Positions 10,072-20,892 of a DNA stretch of 64,000 nt are shown piece by piece (positions within the stretch are counted from its first letter, which is position 1; each line of letters opens with the position of its first letter). Made by a program: the position numbers and the translations under genes. The DNA lies in assembly GCA_028752905.1 (NCBI GenBank), contig JAQNBH010000010.1, forward strand, positions 24,488,244 to 24,552,243, in the 5' to 3' direction. The notes beneath the pieces were generated by a model. It made no database searches and was not told where the DNA came from. It saw nothing but the letters and a program-made list of their open reading frames with translations. This DNA is from Cladorhizidae sp. MBARI D1340-BT2. Its lineage: Eukaryota > Porifera > Demospongiae > Poecilosclerida > Cladorhizidae.

Positions 10072-12315
10072 ATGGCTAAGAGAATTTGCTACAGTCTACA
10101 GCAAGTGATGGATGAGGTCTTGTCTGACGGTGATGAAGAAGATTTCTCATATGAGCTTGATGACCCAGTCATGGAAGGAAGTGATGATGAAGATCTTCTC
10201 TGTCCAACTTGTAAAAGCACTAGTGAAGAGGAAGAGAGTCATCTTGGTAAACATTATTTACTAATTATTTTTATATGAACTGTAATATATTGTGTTTACC
10301 TTTAGCACCTTCAATCCTTCCTAAATGTACATCAAACGAGCCTTCTCACCGAGCCTCTATTACCACTCCCGAGCATGCAGCAGCAACATCATCCTTTGGA
10401 AAGGGCACTACCAAAGGTGAAAAGAAAATGAGAATAAATTTGATAGAATTACATGTATAATGTGTTACATGTATAATGTGTTCATATAAGATTACGTACA
10501 AAACTCACTCGTCACTTTATAGTGTCATCTTTGGGATTCCATGACCATCTACCGACACGCACTCACTTCCTGCCTTGTCAGCATCCAACTCTGAGTCTGC
10601 AGTGGTATCAACATCTTTGCCAAATCTGCCCGCCTCTTGGACAACAAATGTCACAACATTAGATATCAAGCCATTTTCATCACCTGTGGGACCAACCGTA
10701 TAAATTCCGGAGTCACCCTCTGAAATTTTCGCACTTTTCTCTACTGATGAGATGCTGGATGTCATAGTGAGAGATATGCAGAACAGGTAATGGGAGAAAG
10801 TTCGAAAGATGGAGCCAAGTAACAGAACAAGAAATTAAAGCTTATTTGGGCTTTTGCGTTCTGATGGGGATAAACCACCTTCCATCACAATCCGACTATT
10901 GGAGGTCCGATGCTTTGAGATTTTCACCAATCGCAGACCGAATCAGCCGTGATAGATTCAGGGAAATTTCACGGTATCTCCATTTTGTCGACAACACGAA
11001 ACTAGCCTCAAGAGGTAGCCCACACTATGATAGGCTTGTGAAAGTCAGACCCATCATATCCAACTGTACAAAAATGTTTGGAGAAATGTACAACCCTCAT
11101 AAGGAAGTTGCTGTAGATGAGGCAATGATAAAATGTCAAGGGCGTTCTTCTCTCAAGCAGTACCTACCAATGAAACCAACCAAGAGAGGCATCAAAGTTT
11201 GGGTGCTGGCAGACAGCTGCAATGGATATTTTATTCAATTCGAAATCTATACTGGAAAAAAAGGATGGTCGAGTAGAACAGGGCCTGGGAGCAAGTGTGG
11301 CAAAACACCTTACCGAGACACTCCAACACAAAAATTACCATGTCTACTTTGACAGCTACTTTACTTCTTACAAACTATTAGTGGAACTAGAACAGAAAGG
11401 TATCGATGGTTGTGGAACAGTACGTACCAACAGGAAAGGATTCCCCGAACTTCTAAAGAAGCTGTCCCTTTCACAGAGGTATTATATACCACCCGCACAC
11501 ACAGTGTAAGAGAGACCTTTACATATATAATCATACCAACATGCATGCACACAAACAGTTATCACAAGCACACACACACACACACTGACACAAGTACACA
11601 CCCACTCAGAACGCCACTGACTGACACACAACTTATCACATGCACACAGAGACAAACACACACTACTAATATTATATGTACTTATTAAATTATATAGAGG
11701 CGAAGACAAAATGGTTCAGCAGGGAAAGGTCGTGGCAGTTGCCTGGCTGGATAGAAAGATTGTGACAGCAATGGCAACAGATGTGGATCCTACTCAAGTT
11801 CTGGGAACGGTGCAAAGGAAACAAAGGGATGGAACAAGGAAGACACTTCCATGCCCTAAACTTCTGGTTAGGGAGTGGACAAGGGAGACCAGTTGAGGGG
11901 CTACTACCGTTATAGGCTCAAGTCCAGGAAGCTTTATAAGTACATTTTTTCCTTCCTCATCGATGTAGCAATTACCAACTCATTTATACTCTACAAAGAA
12001 GAAACCAACCAGAGAAAAAAACTCAAAGAATTCCGAATTGCTTTAGCCAATGAATTGGTTGGCGATTATTGCAGTCGAAGGAGACCAGGAAGAATTTCAT
12101 TCCGAATTGCTCCACTTCCAATTCAACACGATCCAATTTGGATACCAATGGCAAATTCTCAGAAACGTCGCTGTGCACACTGCCTCGATAGTGGGGGAAA
12201 GCGGTCAGATACCGTGTGGTTCTGCAAAGAGTGTAACATTTGGCTCTGCCATACAGGAGATCATAATGACTGCTTCCTGCTCTGGCACAAGTGCCGCGTG
12301 GAAAACTTACTATAA
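10072..12315 (+). pseudogene. piggyBac transposase, intron-containing, frameshifted
   Basis: Exon 1 (10,072-10,246) starts at ATG 10,072 and encodes an acidic N-terminus. It has a phase-1 donor G|GTAAAC. Exon 2 (10,306-10,416) has TTTAG and G|GTGAAA sites. Exon 3 opens near 10,523 and is degraded, with at least one stop and two frame changes, but carries SPSEIFALFSTDEMLDVIV and the DDE core: ISRDRFREISRYLHFVDN, VDEAMIKCQGRSSLKQYLP (first Asp near 11,117) and FDSYFTS. One frameshift sits in the A-run near 11,256. An intron (11,479-11,697, GT-AG) lies before GEDKMVQQGKVVAVAWLDRK. About 20 bases are missing near 11,870. The Cys/His-rich end (RRCAHCLDSGG, FCKECNIWLCHTGDH) finishes at 12,315. It would excise and insert at TTAA but is dead here. 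Confidence 0.87.
11479..11697 (+). other. Intron of the piggyBac transposase with a CA-rich repeat
   Basis: The donor AG|GTATTATA and acceptor TTATATAG|AGG join the frame exactly: SLSQR on the left continues as GEDKMVQQ on the right, with Arg split between exons. The intron holds a degenerate (CA)n tract. A longer version of the same CA-rich sequence begins each of the two duplicated 3' segments downstream. Confidence 0.75.
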
Positions 12316-12554
12316 GGCTTATTTATCTATTATCATACATTGTTATTGTACCAAACTTTAGAACTACAACTTCATGTGTCAGTGTTTCACTGTATATTTT
12401 TGCTTGATATAATCATCAACTTGAAGAAGCAGCAAGAACAACTTCAAGTAACCCAATGTTACATTTGTTTTCAAAAGAAGTACCAATCTATATACCAACC
12501 ACCAGACTCCAAGCTATAGCTTAGAAATGGAAACAAGCGAGGTTGCTTTCAGAG
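12316..12554 (+). other. 3' flank of the first transposase copy
   Basis: Non-coding. The piece 'gcttgatataatcatcaactt' recurs after the duplicated C-terminal exons near 13,733 and 15,438, showing that this is shared 3' untranslated sequence of the element. No open frame of interest. Confidence 0.6.
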
Positions 12555-14296
12555 GTAACCTGCACACACACAGTTGGATAGACCCACATAGTAATCATAC
12601 CAACATACACAACATACACAGGCAAACACAACACAAGTACACACCACGGCACACACACCAACTGACCACAAGCATACACAATAACACATGACAAGCGCAC
12701 ACACACAAACACATCATAAGCACTCACACAAACACATGTCACAAGCACGCACAAACACATGTGACAAGCACAAACACACACAAAGATATCACAAGTACAC
12801 ACAAACACATATCACAAGCATACACACACACTAATCTAAGCACACACACACACAAACATACCACAAGCTCAACAAACCACAAACATAAACCACAACCACA
12901 TCACCGCACACACAAACATCACAAGTGGACAAATCCACACCAATAATAATGACATGGAGAAGGGGGAATGGTTCAGCAGGTAAAGATCGTAATAGCAACG
13001 GCAACAAGTGTTGATCCAACTGTAGTAGTTGGAACTATTCAAAGGAAACAAAGGGATAGATAGAACAAGGCAGAGACCACCTCCATGCCTTGACCATCTG
13101 GTCAACTACAATAAGCACATGGAAGGAGTGGATAAGGGAGATGAGTTGAGGGGCAAAGTTAAAGCCAAGAAAGTACGAATATATTTTTCCTGGATGATGG
13201 GGCAATCACAAGAAACCAACCACAGTAACAACTTGAAAGAATTCTGCATTGTTGAATCGAGATTATTGCAGTCGAAAGAGACCTGGGAGTATTTTATCAA
13301 CAAACATTCCACTTCGAAGTTCCAATACTATATACCCAATTTGGCTATATACCTATGGCAGATACATTGAAACACAGAAGAGGGTACTGTGCACATTTCC
13401 TGTAGAGTGGGCAAATGCGGTCTGACTCAGTATGGTCCTGCTGTAAGCAGGTTACGAGGGATATGCCTTCTGTAAACAGGTTATGAGGGATATGCCTGCT
13501 GTAAACAGGTTATGAGGGATATGCCAGCTGTAAATAGGTTACGATGGATATGCCTGCTATAGCCGAGAGTGCAATACTTGGCTTTGTCACACAGGAGATT
13601 ACAAGGATTGCTTCCTGCTCTGCCACAAGTAACCAAGTGGACACTTATCCATTACCATGCATTGCTATTGCAACAAACTTGTTTTAGAATTACAACTATT
13701 TCCTTTGTCAGTGTTGGTCTATGTATCTTGTTGCTTGATATAATCATCAACTTCAAGTGGCAGCAACAACTTCTAGTAAACCAGCTAGTTTTAGTATCAT
13801 CTGCCCATCAACCAAACAAAAGCTTAGGAATGTAAAAAAATGGGCCAATCAAATGAACTCTAGATGCCAGTCGCCCCGAAAAAAATCCCCTGACAAACCT
13901 ATTTTCATTAAGTATAATTATTGTGAAATAATATTTTGTTTTGTTAGCTACATCACCCTTGTTACGATGTATCGGCCACAGGTTACACCAGATAAAGCTA
14001 GTAGGCTCATCTGTCTGAGTTTGTGCAAGTGTAGAACAGTCAAAGAAGTCAAAGCGCTGCCGAACGCTTGAATGCTTGTGAACTAGATGATCGTGGCAGA
14101 CTTTGATGCGGAAAAGACTTGAACCTTTCTAATCAGGTAGTCAAGACATCGCTTTTCCCATAGGCAATACTCGGACAAACTTTTTTACCCTGCTTGAAGC
14201 GTTACAACCGAAGAGACCACCACACCTAGATCACATGAAAACAATACCGCCTCATGCGACACAACGCTAAAATTTATCTCGCGTATAATCGGTTAA
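12555..14296 (+). pseudogene. Duplicated 3' segment of the piggyBac element, copy 2
   Basis: The segment starts ACCTGCACACACACAGTTGG, runs through a CA-rich tract (12,560-12,930) and then repeats the transposase end: KIVIATATSVDPT near 12,985, YNKHMEGVDKGDELRG near 13,110, and the Cys-rich CNTWLCHTGDYKDCFL near 13,573. It ends with a full terminal repeat TATAATCGG plus TTAA (14,293-14,296). It lacks the VVAVAWLD segment found in copy 1. A 30-bp repeat has expanded inside the Cys-rich part (13,438-13,565). It is a second right-hand end inside the element. Confidence 0.8.
13438..13565. repeat. 30-bp minisatellite in the duplicated Cys-rich region
   Basis: About four units of CTGCTGTAAACAGGTTATGA followed by GGGATATGCC, with small variations, interrupt the zinc-ribbon coding of copy 2 between a SVWSC-like and a CNTWLCH-like segment. 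It is absent from copy 3 (about 15,270), so it arose after the duplication or was lost there. Confidence 0.85.
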
Positions 14297-16026
14297 CACC
14301 TGCACACCCACAGTTGGATAGACACACAGTAACCATACCAACATACACCCACACACAAACACAACACAAGTACACACACCAACACATCACAAGCACACAC
14401 ACTAACAGATTGAAAGCACTCACACTAACACATGACAGCACACACACAAACATATCACAAGCACTCACACTAACACATGACAAACACATACACAACACAC
14501 ACACAAATACATCAGAAGGACACACACACACGCATATCACAAGCACGCACAAACACATCAGAAGGACACAAACAATCATAAGAACTCACACTAACAATGA
14601 CAAACACACACAAACACATCAGAAGGACACACAAACACATATCACAAGCACGCACAAACACATCAGAGGGATACGCACACACAAACACATCACAAGCACA
14701 CACACACACAAACATACCACAAGCACACATACAAACCACAAACATAAACCACACCACATCACCAGCACACACAAACATATCACAAGCTCAGACACGCCAA
14801 TACACACAAATAATAATCGTTCTGCAGGGAAAGATCGTAACAGCAACGACAAGTGTTGAATGATCCAACTGAAGTGGTTGGAACTATTCATAGAAAACAA
14901 GGCAGAGACCTCCATGCCTTAAACCATCTGATCAACTACAATAAGCACACGGAGGGAGTGGATAAGGGAGATGAGTTGAAGGGCTACTCCCATTACAAGT
15001 TCAAGCCAAGAAAGTACAAATATATTTTTCCTGGTTGATGTGGCAACAAGAAACCAACCAGAGAAACAACTTGAAAGAATTCTGTAAATTCTGCATCGTT
15101 GAATTGAGATTATTGCAGTCGAAAGAAAGAGACCTGGAGTATTTTATCAATAAACATTCCACTTCCAACACTACCCAATTTGGCTACCTATGGCAGAGAT
15201 ATTGAAACACAGAAGAGGGTGCTAGGCACACAGCATGGATAGTGGGCAAATGAGCTCAGACTCGGTATGGTCCTGCCGACAGTGCTTGGCTTTGTCACAC
15301 AGGAGATTACAAGGATTGCTTGCTCTGCCACAAGTACCAAGTGGACACTTATCCATTACCATGCATTGCTATTGCAACAAACTTGTTTTAGAATTACAAT
15401 TAGTTTCTTTGTCAGTGTTGGTCTTATGTATCTTGTTGCTTGATGTAATCATCAACTTCAGTGGCAGCAACAACTTCTACTAAACCAGCTAGTTTTAAAA
15501 AGAAGTATCATCTGCCCATCAACCAAATAAGGAATAGAAAAAAGTGGGTTGGACGTGGGTCAACGCGCTAGATGTTAGTCACCCTGAAAAAAATCACCTG
15601 ACAAACCTATTTTCATTACGTACATTGTGAAATAATATATTGATACTCACTTTTGTTTTGTTAGCTACATCACGCTTGTTATGATGAATCGGCCAAGAAC
15701 TTCAGGTTACCTCAGATAAAGCTAGTAGGTTCATCTGTCCGAGTTTGTACAAGTGTAGAACAGTAAAAGAAGCCGAAGCGCTACCGAACACTTGAATGCT
15801 TGTGAACTAGATGATCGTGGCAGACTTTGATGCGGAAAAGACTTGAACCTTTCTAATCAGGTAGTCAAGACATCGCTTTTCCCATAGGCAATACTCGGAC
15901 AAACTTTTTTGCCCTCTAGTTCTAACTAGAAGCGTTACAACCTTAGAGACCGCCACACCTAGATCACATGAAATCAATTCCGCCTCCCGCGACACAACGC
16001 TAAAATTTAATATCGCGTGTAATCGG
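14297..16026 (+). pseudogene. Duplicated 3' segment of the piggyBac element, copy 3
   Basis: The layout matches copy 2: CACCTGCACACCCACAGTTGG start, CA-rich tract (14,300-14,810), transposase end with the same VVAVAWLD deletion (KIVTATTSVE, then YNKHTEGVDKGDELKG near 14,938), Cys-rich remnant LCHTGDYKDCL near 15,290, shared 3' sequence and the terminal repeat. Copies 2 and 3 share the deletion, so one was copied from the other. The right terminal repeat used in the present insertion belongs to this copy. Confidence 0.8.
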
Positions 16027-16030
16027 TTAA

Positions 16031-16684
16031 AGAAGAGTGCCCCCTGTCATGTTGAGTGGAACAAGAGACAGTGTAACTCTATTTAACTACCTTGTATCTG
16101 TATTATGCAATGAGCACACACTGACACTACCAAGGGCTGGAGAGAAGCTCATCCTTCACACAGACGCCTCAGGACTGGGGATAGGATCTCCGTGATCAGA
16201 GATAGAGTAGAAAGACCGGTCGACAGCTGACTGCTGCTCAGCAGAACTACAGCACATCAGAGCTGGAGTGCCTGGCAGTGGTGAAGGCAGTGGATCAGTT
16301 TGCGCTCCACCTACTAGGGCAGCGGTTTATGGTTATAACAGTCTACTGTGCTCTGGTAGCCCTACTCAACTCCAACTGTTTAAATGGAAGGCTGTGAGAT
16401 GGGCGCTGGAACTCCAGGCTTTCGACATGGAAATCAAGTACAGACCCAGCATCCACCATCAAAATGCCAATGGCTTATCGCGGCAGTGTTGGCCAGACGA
16501 GGAGGCAGACAATGTGACGTCCCCAGCAGGGATACAACCTACACCAGTGGCAGCAAAAGACCATACAGAAGGATCTGCACCAAATGAACCTGTGGAAACA
16601 GACGACACTCCACCCAGCGGCGGTTACCTTGGAGACCGGGAGATGTCGAGGGTCAACCCCCAACATAGGCCTAGCCAGGCCTAG
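16031..16684 (+). pseudogene. pol: Reverse transcriptase C-terminus and RNase H of the gypsy element, broken
   Basis: The frame resumes right after the piggyBac TTAA with KKSAPCHVEWNKRQ, an RT connection segment, then after a frame change NYLVSVLCNEHTLTLPRAGE. RNase H follows: LILHTDASGLGIG with the first catalytic Asp (about 16,150-16,190), then NYSTSELECLAVVKAVDQFA with the catalytic Glu. ITVYCALVALL stands where a D-H pair is usual, so a catalytic Asp appears lost. A further frame change gives WALELQAFDMEIKYRPSIHH and a degenerate linker. The frame ends inside the 3' LTR at 16,684. The RT palm was not found anywhere in the window. Confidence 0.85.
16631..16643 (+). other. Polypurine tract of the gypsy element
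   Basis: GGAGACCGGGAGA directly precedes the TG start of the 3' LTR. A purine-rich stretch here primes plus-strand DNA synthesis in LTR retrotransposons. It overlaps the end of the pol reading frame. Confidence 0.75.
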
Positions 16685-17035
16685 GATCACTCCAGATAGA
16701 CCACAGTTAATTATAGTTATGTGTCATGATTATTGTTTTCATAATATATAGCTACCTCGTATTTATATTAACTTATGGGATTCTATATAGTATAATTATT
16801 GGACTTCACTGTGTGTATAATGTTCCCAGTGATGTAATGCATTCTGGCTGGCAGGGTATAAAAAAAAACTGCAAGCCACTGGCCGAGAGTTCAGTCGATA
16901 TTGTTCAAGTTATCATGATTTAAGTTATCATGATTTAAGCTAAATACACCCTAAATTCCTTAGGGTTAGCTTAATGCTTGTACTGGACAAGACTCTGGTG
17001 GTAGCAACTACCCATTCGGGATTACCAGGAAAAAA
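16644..17035 (+). repeat. 3' LTR of the gypsy element, end truncated
   Basis: The segment repeats 494-905: TGTCGAGGGTCAACCCCC, the GTATAAAAAAAAAC TATA-like stretch near 16,855, and CCATTCGGGATTACCAGG at the end. It loses similarity after about 17,035, so the last roughly 8 bases and any target duplication cannot be checked. It is a few percent diverged from the 5' LTR. Confidence 0.87.
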
Positions 17036-17884
17036 TGCAGAAAAGCTCACAACTGAGTGGAGAGCAAGGTATTTATAGAGTACTGTGGTGGGCTTGAAAT
17101 ATGATCCATATACAATTTCAGGTCAATCATGGGTTTCAGAACCTGAGAGTTCCAGAAGTATATAGCTAATAAACTGGGAACAATGTTGATGTAAGTTTGT
17201 CAGTTGTCCCTCTTTTTAGAGACCACCATCAAAACAGTCTCTCAAAGGAGGTGGTCTATCACTAGAGGTAGGAGGAGCAATTGAGGGGCCAACTTTATAT
17301 TACTGTATCTATGCTGTATGTTGCACATAAATAAAATGCATGTTGTTGTCTCTTGAGTGCATAACAATCGTGGGGTGCCTTATTGAAACGCCAACGTTCT
17401 CAACTTTCTTACCATGGTATATAGTATGGTGATTGGTGGAGCATAATGTTTATACCAAGAAAGGATAACAGAGGGTTGTTACTGTGCACAACTGAGTGCT
17501 GTTCACTAGCAGCTACAAGCAGTGATTCTGTGGCTATATATGCTGTTGTGAAATATAAACAGGATTATGTAATGGTGCTTGTGGTTTGTGGAGGTTGTTC
17601 TTTTGAGTGATTATTAGTAAAGCATGTTTAGATGGTCATTAGTCTTGATACTGGAGATACTGTGACTAGAGGTTGGTGTGTTTGCATGTATTCAAATTCC
17701 GGTCTTGTAGTGGAGGTGATCCCTAGCAGGAGGTTTGATTTGCATGTGTTAATTAGATGTTAATGGCCTCTGATATTGCCTGTGCATTATACGATATTTT
17801 ATATAATAATAATATCTTGTTCTTTTAAGAAAAAAATGTATATAATTATGTATATACAATTACAAAACCAAATCCAAAAGCTGC
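17036..17884. other. No gene recognised
   Basis: AT-rich non-coding DNA. A short inverted pair (GAGACCACCATC near 17,220 and GGAGGTGGTCTATC near 17,247) could form a hairpin. Nothing else stands out. Confidence 0.5.
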
Positions 17885-18700
17885 CAATAAAGACAAAAAC
17901 TCACTGATAAAGCTACAACTTTAAAGGATAGAAGCGTTAACCAAAACTAAAATCAACAATAACATAATTATATACCAAACAATGGCATAGTTATAACCAT
18001 CCCACGATAATATTTTATTAAACGAGTTCGATATCGGTTGTATAAAAGTTATTGTCATAAATAAAGCTGAACTTGCTGAACTCTCTAAACCATAAGCTAA
18101 GAAAATAGCAGCTACGCTAAATCCCGAATTGTGTATTTAAATATAGCTTTAAAAAACAGCTATATGAGCCACTGTATAAGCAATTATATGCTTTAAATCT
18201 ACCTACCGACAAGTATATAATATAGTTAAACCTCTATAAATAATAATCTGTCAAACTCATAATTAAAAGTGGGTAAAAGGGGAAAAGTATTCGGAGGCGT
18301 CGAGAAATAAAGCCCATAAAAACCTATAAAGCCATAGCCCCCTAATTTTAATTTTTAAAAAAAACTGCTAAAATCACAGAACCTGCCACAGGGGCCTTCA
18401 TATGCACCTGGGGTAATCAAATATGAAGGGGATTTTAATAGCAAAATCCCTATTAAATATTGTAAGCCTTTTTGTATTTTAAACAACATAAAATTTGATA
18501 ATCAGTACTCACTGCATTACCATAAAGCATAAATATCAAGAGCATAAAAACTGAACCCATTAAAGTATAAAAAATAAAAATAATAAGAAGCCTTGATTTT
18601 CTCCTCTCGAACCCCAAATACCAATTATTAAAAACATAGGAATTAAAATCCCCTCAAGTAAGACTAATACTGTTTTAAAAAAACCCTACTTCTGTAAGCA
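17885..18700 (-). pseudogene. nad4: Nuclear copy of mitochondrial nad4 (NUMT), degraded
   Basis: Read on the minus strand from about 18,700 downward, pieces in three frames follow the order of NADH dehydrogenase subunit 4: LLEGILIPMFLIIGIWGSR (18,600-18,660), TLMGSVFMLL, FAIKIP, HMKAPVAGSVILA (about 18,360-18,400), a GYGFI segment, RQVDLKHIIAYTVAH-like sequence (about 18,170-18,220), VAAIFLAYGLESSASSALF (about 18,050-18,115) and IIMLLLILVLVNASI (about 17,930). Nad4 is a core membrane subunit of complex I. Stops and frameshifts throughout show it is dead. The A+T richness, minus-strand layout and lack of flanking mitochondrial genes fit an old nuclear insertion rather than mitochondrial DNA. 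Confidence 0.85.
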
Positions 18701-18799
18701 ACAAACATAATAGTTTGTGGATAAATATCTAGTTCCATTTTTATGGCGCATAATTGGTTAAGGAATAGAGCTCAACTCAAGGTTATGTCAAGTATAGAT

Positions 18800-19570
18800 G
18801 TATAAATACGCATAGTGGCCAGAGGTAGCAAACTGGAGCCGTGTGGTGGTGGGTGCAGACAGAGAACATCGGCCATATACATATTTGATGGTGACACACT
18901 AGCACTACTTTTTTTAGAAGGATTGTTGATGAAGATGAAGGGTACGGAGTTCAGGAAGAGATGTATAAATAAGCATAGTGGCGAGAGGTAGCAAACTGGA
19001 GCTGTGTGGTGGTGGGCAGAGTTTTGTGAGCTGAAAAGGAAGTTGGGGGGGGGGGGGGGGGGGGAGGAGCGTTGGATCTAGTAGGCTCAAGTGTGACATG
19101 GAGGAATTGTGTAAGGGATGTTCATAAGGAAGAGTGGCGGGAAGAAGTAAGAGGGAAATCCAGCCTCAAGTAATATAAGTTAGCTAAAGAAGAGTTTGGA
19201 CCAAGAAAGATATGTAAAAGGATTCAATAACACAGGGGAAGTGAGGCTGAGATTTAGGTTAAGGACGGCACCAGCGGGATTCTTTGGTGACAAGGTAAGG
19301 TGTTGTATGTGCCGGGATGATAGATGTGAGCTATGTGATGAAGGTGTTGTGGAAGATGTGCACACTTCTTGTACTGTGGGGAGTTTGCTGGTGATCGAGA
19401 AAGATTATTGGATATGGTTGAGGGCATTGAGGGGTCTGAAGAGTGGGGGTAGAATGGAGAAATGAAGATGAAGAAGGGAGATTAGGCCTAATGTTGGGTA
19501 GATCAGTAACGGGTGAAGGAAGAGGTGTTGCATAGGGTATATAGACAGAATTGTAATTAGGAAATACTTA
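18800..19570 (+). pseudogene. LINE 3' end, copy A (RT palm deleted)
   Basis: It shares its start (TATAGATGTATAAATA...AGAGGTAGCAAACTGGAG) with copy B at 21,425, then jumps over the RT region to the C-terminal part. That part encodes EEFGQERYVKGFNN-like sequence, FRLRTAPAGFFGDKVRC and a Cys/His cluster CMCRDDRCELCDEGVVEDVH (19,200-19,380), typical of the C-terminal zinc region of some non-LTR retrotransposons. A G-run of about 22 bases (19,046-19,067) and several frameshifts interrupt it. The opening 60 bases occur twice (18,800 and 18,960). Confidence 0.7.
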
Positions 19571-20892
19571 ATGTTTGGAACCTAGGGTCATATATATGTC
19601 TGGATTTCCCCTCCCCCCTCCCCCATCGTCATCCCCAAACAAACTCTTTGTAAGTCATCATTCAAGCTGTGAGACAGTGTTTTGCAGAAATACCGCCGGA
19701 AATGACTCGCCGGGTGATGCAGAAATCGACTACAAAAAATTTGTATCTTCGAATAGAGGCCATCTGGACGATATCCGTTTTCAAAACCACGTGAAGACAA
19801 ACTGTATTCCATGCACTTCATATTATAAATATCATTTACCATTTATTTGTTATTAACCTTAAAACCAGGAGGTGTTTCTGCCCCACCCAGAATTAAGTAA
19901 GGAATAAATAAAAAGTAAAATTGCCAGGTATGTGGAATATGTGGAAGAATAATCACTTCCAAATGCAAGCATTGACAAGGCACAATGGAGTCTGACCATG
20001 TCTGGGTTTTATTATAAAGTATCACATCTTTCACATTCATGCTATGGTCCTGATTTATAAATCAAAATGTAGCCAGTGCAGTATGGTCCTAGTGGTCAGG
20101 TCCTCTCATGCTCCAACTTGTTGTGTGCCATCTCCTAGCAGCAGTGGCAGGCACTCTTAATGTTCCAACTTGTTGGGTGCCATTGCTCCTAGTGGTAATG
20201 GCAGGTCCTCTCATGCTCCAACTTGTTGTGTGCCGCCTCCTGGTAGTAGTGGCAGGTGCTTTCATGCTCCAACTTGTTGGGTGCCATTGCTCCTAGTAGT
20301 AGTGGCAGGTGCTTTCATGCTCCAACTTGTTGGGTGCCATTGCTCCTAGTAGTAGTGGCAGGTGCTTTCATGCTCCAACTTGTTGGGTGCCATTGCTCCT
20401 AGTGGTAATGGCAGGTCCTCTCATGCTCCAATGTGGATGGCTATCACATTCCTTCTGCATGTGTTGAGGCAAACTTGTTAGGGTGAGTTGTGGCCACCCA
20501 AATACAAGATCACCATAAAATTCTCGCTTTGTCCCCTGTTATGCAAGCATTATTCTATAAGGGTCAAGAGTTCCTAAAAAGAATGCTAGCATAATCAGGA
20601 TGGCCTATATACACAATATCGATTTTTTAAAATGCTGTGTCGCTCATAAATGAACCTAAAATCCCAAACAAGCTCTGTAAACTTGTTACTACAATACTGT
20701 AATCAGTAATTGAATTGATGGCAGTAGGGATTTTTTTGGAAACAAAAAGTCAGTCAGATTTTAGAGCCTGTGGCTTGCACATGTTTAGTTGGCAAGACAG
20801 CTTTATTTTAATTTGACACTGAAACTATGTTCATTGGAAAGTAATGTAGACAACATCCTAATGTGGCTTCCTTAATGGAGTTTCTTGTGTAG
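19571..20892. repeat. Non-coding part of a duplicated segment, copy A
   Basis: Most of this stretch recurs at about 23,020-24,770: the 'aacctagggtcatatatatgtct' piece, a block with 'ccgccggaaatgactcgcc', the 'gtgtttctgccccacccaga' block, the 53-bp minisatellite and an AT-rich tail ending near 'ttccttaatggagtttcttg'. Small indels separate the copies. No gene seen. Confidence 0.85.
20097..20430. repeat. 53-bp minisatellite, copy A
   Basis: About six units start TGCTCCAACTTGTTGGGTGC and continue with CATTGCTCCTAGTAGTAGTG and GCAGGTGCTTTCA. Two variant types alternate (CCATTGCTCCTAGTGGTAAT and CCATCTCCTAGCAGCAGTGG). The open frames across it are by-products of the repeat. Confidence 0.95.

Larger units (their letters stand above)
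9742..16026 (+). mobile_element. piggyBac element, about 6.3 kb, TTAA-flanked
   Basis: The left end CCGATTATAGGCGATA is mirrored by the right end, which read inverted is CCGATTACACGCGATA (14 of 16 match). TTAA flanks both sides (9,738-9,741 and 16,027-16,030). The left TTAA is shared with the end of family X. Sequence right of the element resumes the gypsy RT frame at once (KKSAPCHVEW). Inside lies a frameshifted PGBD4-type transposase with introns. The 3' third is present three times, so the element is longer than a usual piggyBac. Confidence 0.88.

Noticed and set aside
10517..10765. 82-codon minus-strand open frame inside the piggyBac element
   Set aside because: The plus strand here encodes the transposase N-terminal domain (SPSEIFALFSTDEMLD), so the minus frame is its shadow.
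11482..14915. Cys/Val-rich and His/Thr-rich open frames over the CA tracts
   Set aside because: Translation of degenerate (CA)n sequence in both directions; the real signal there is the broken transposase.
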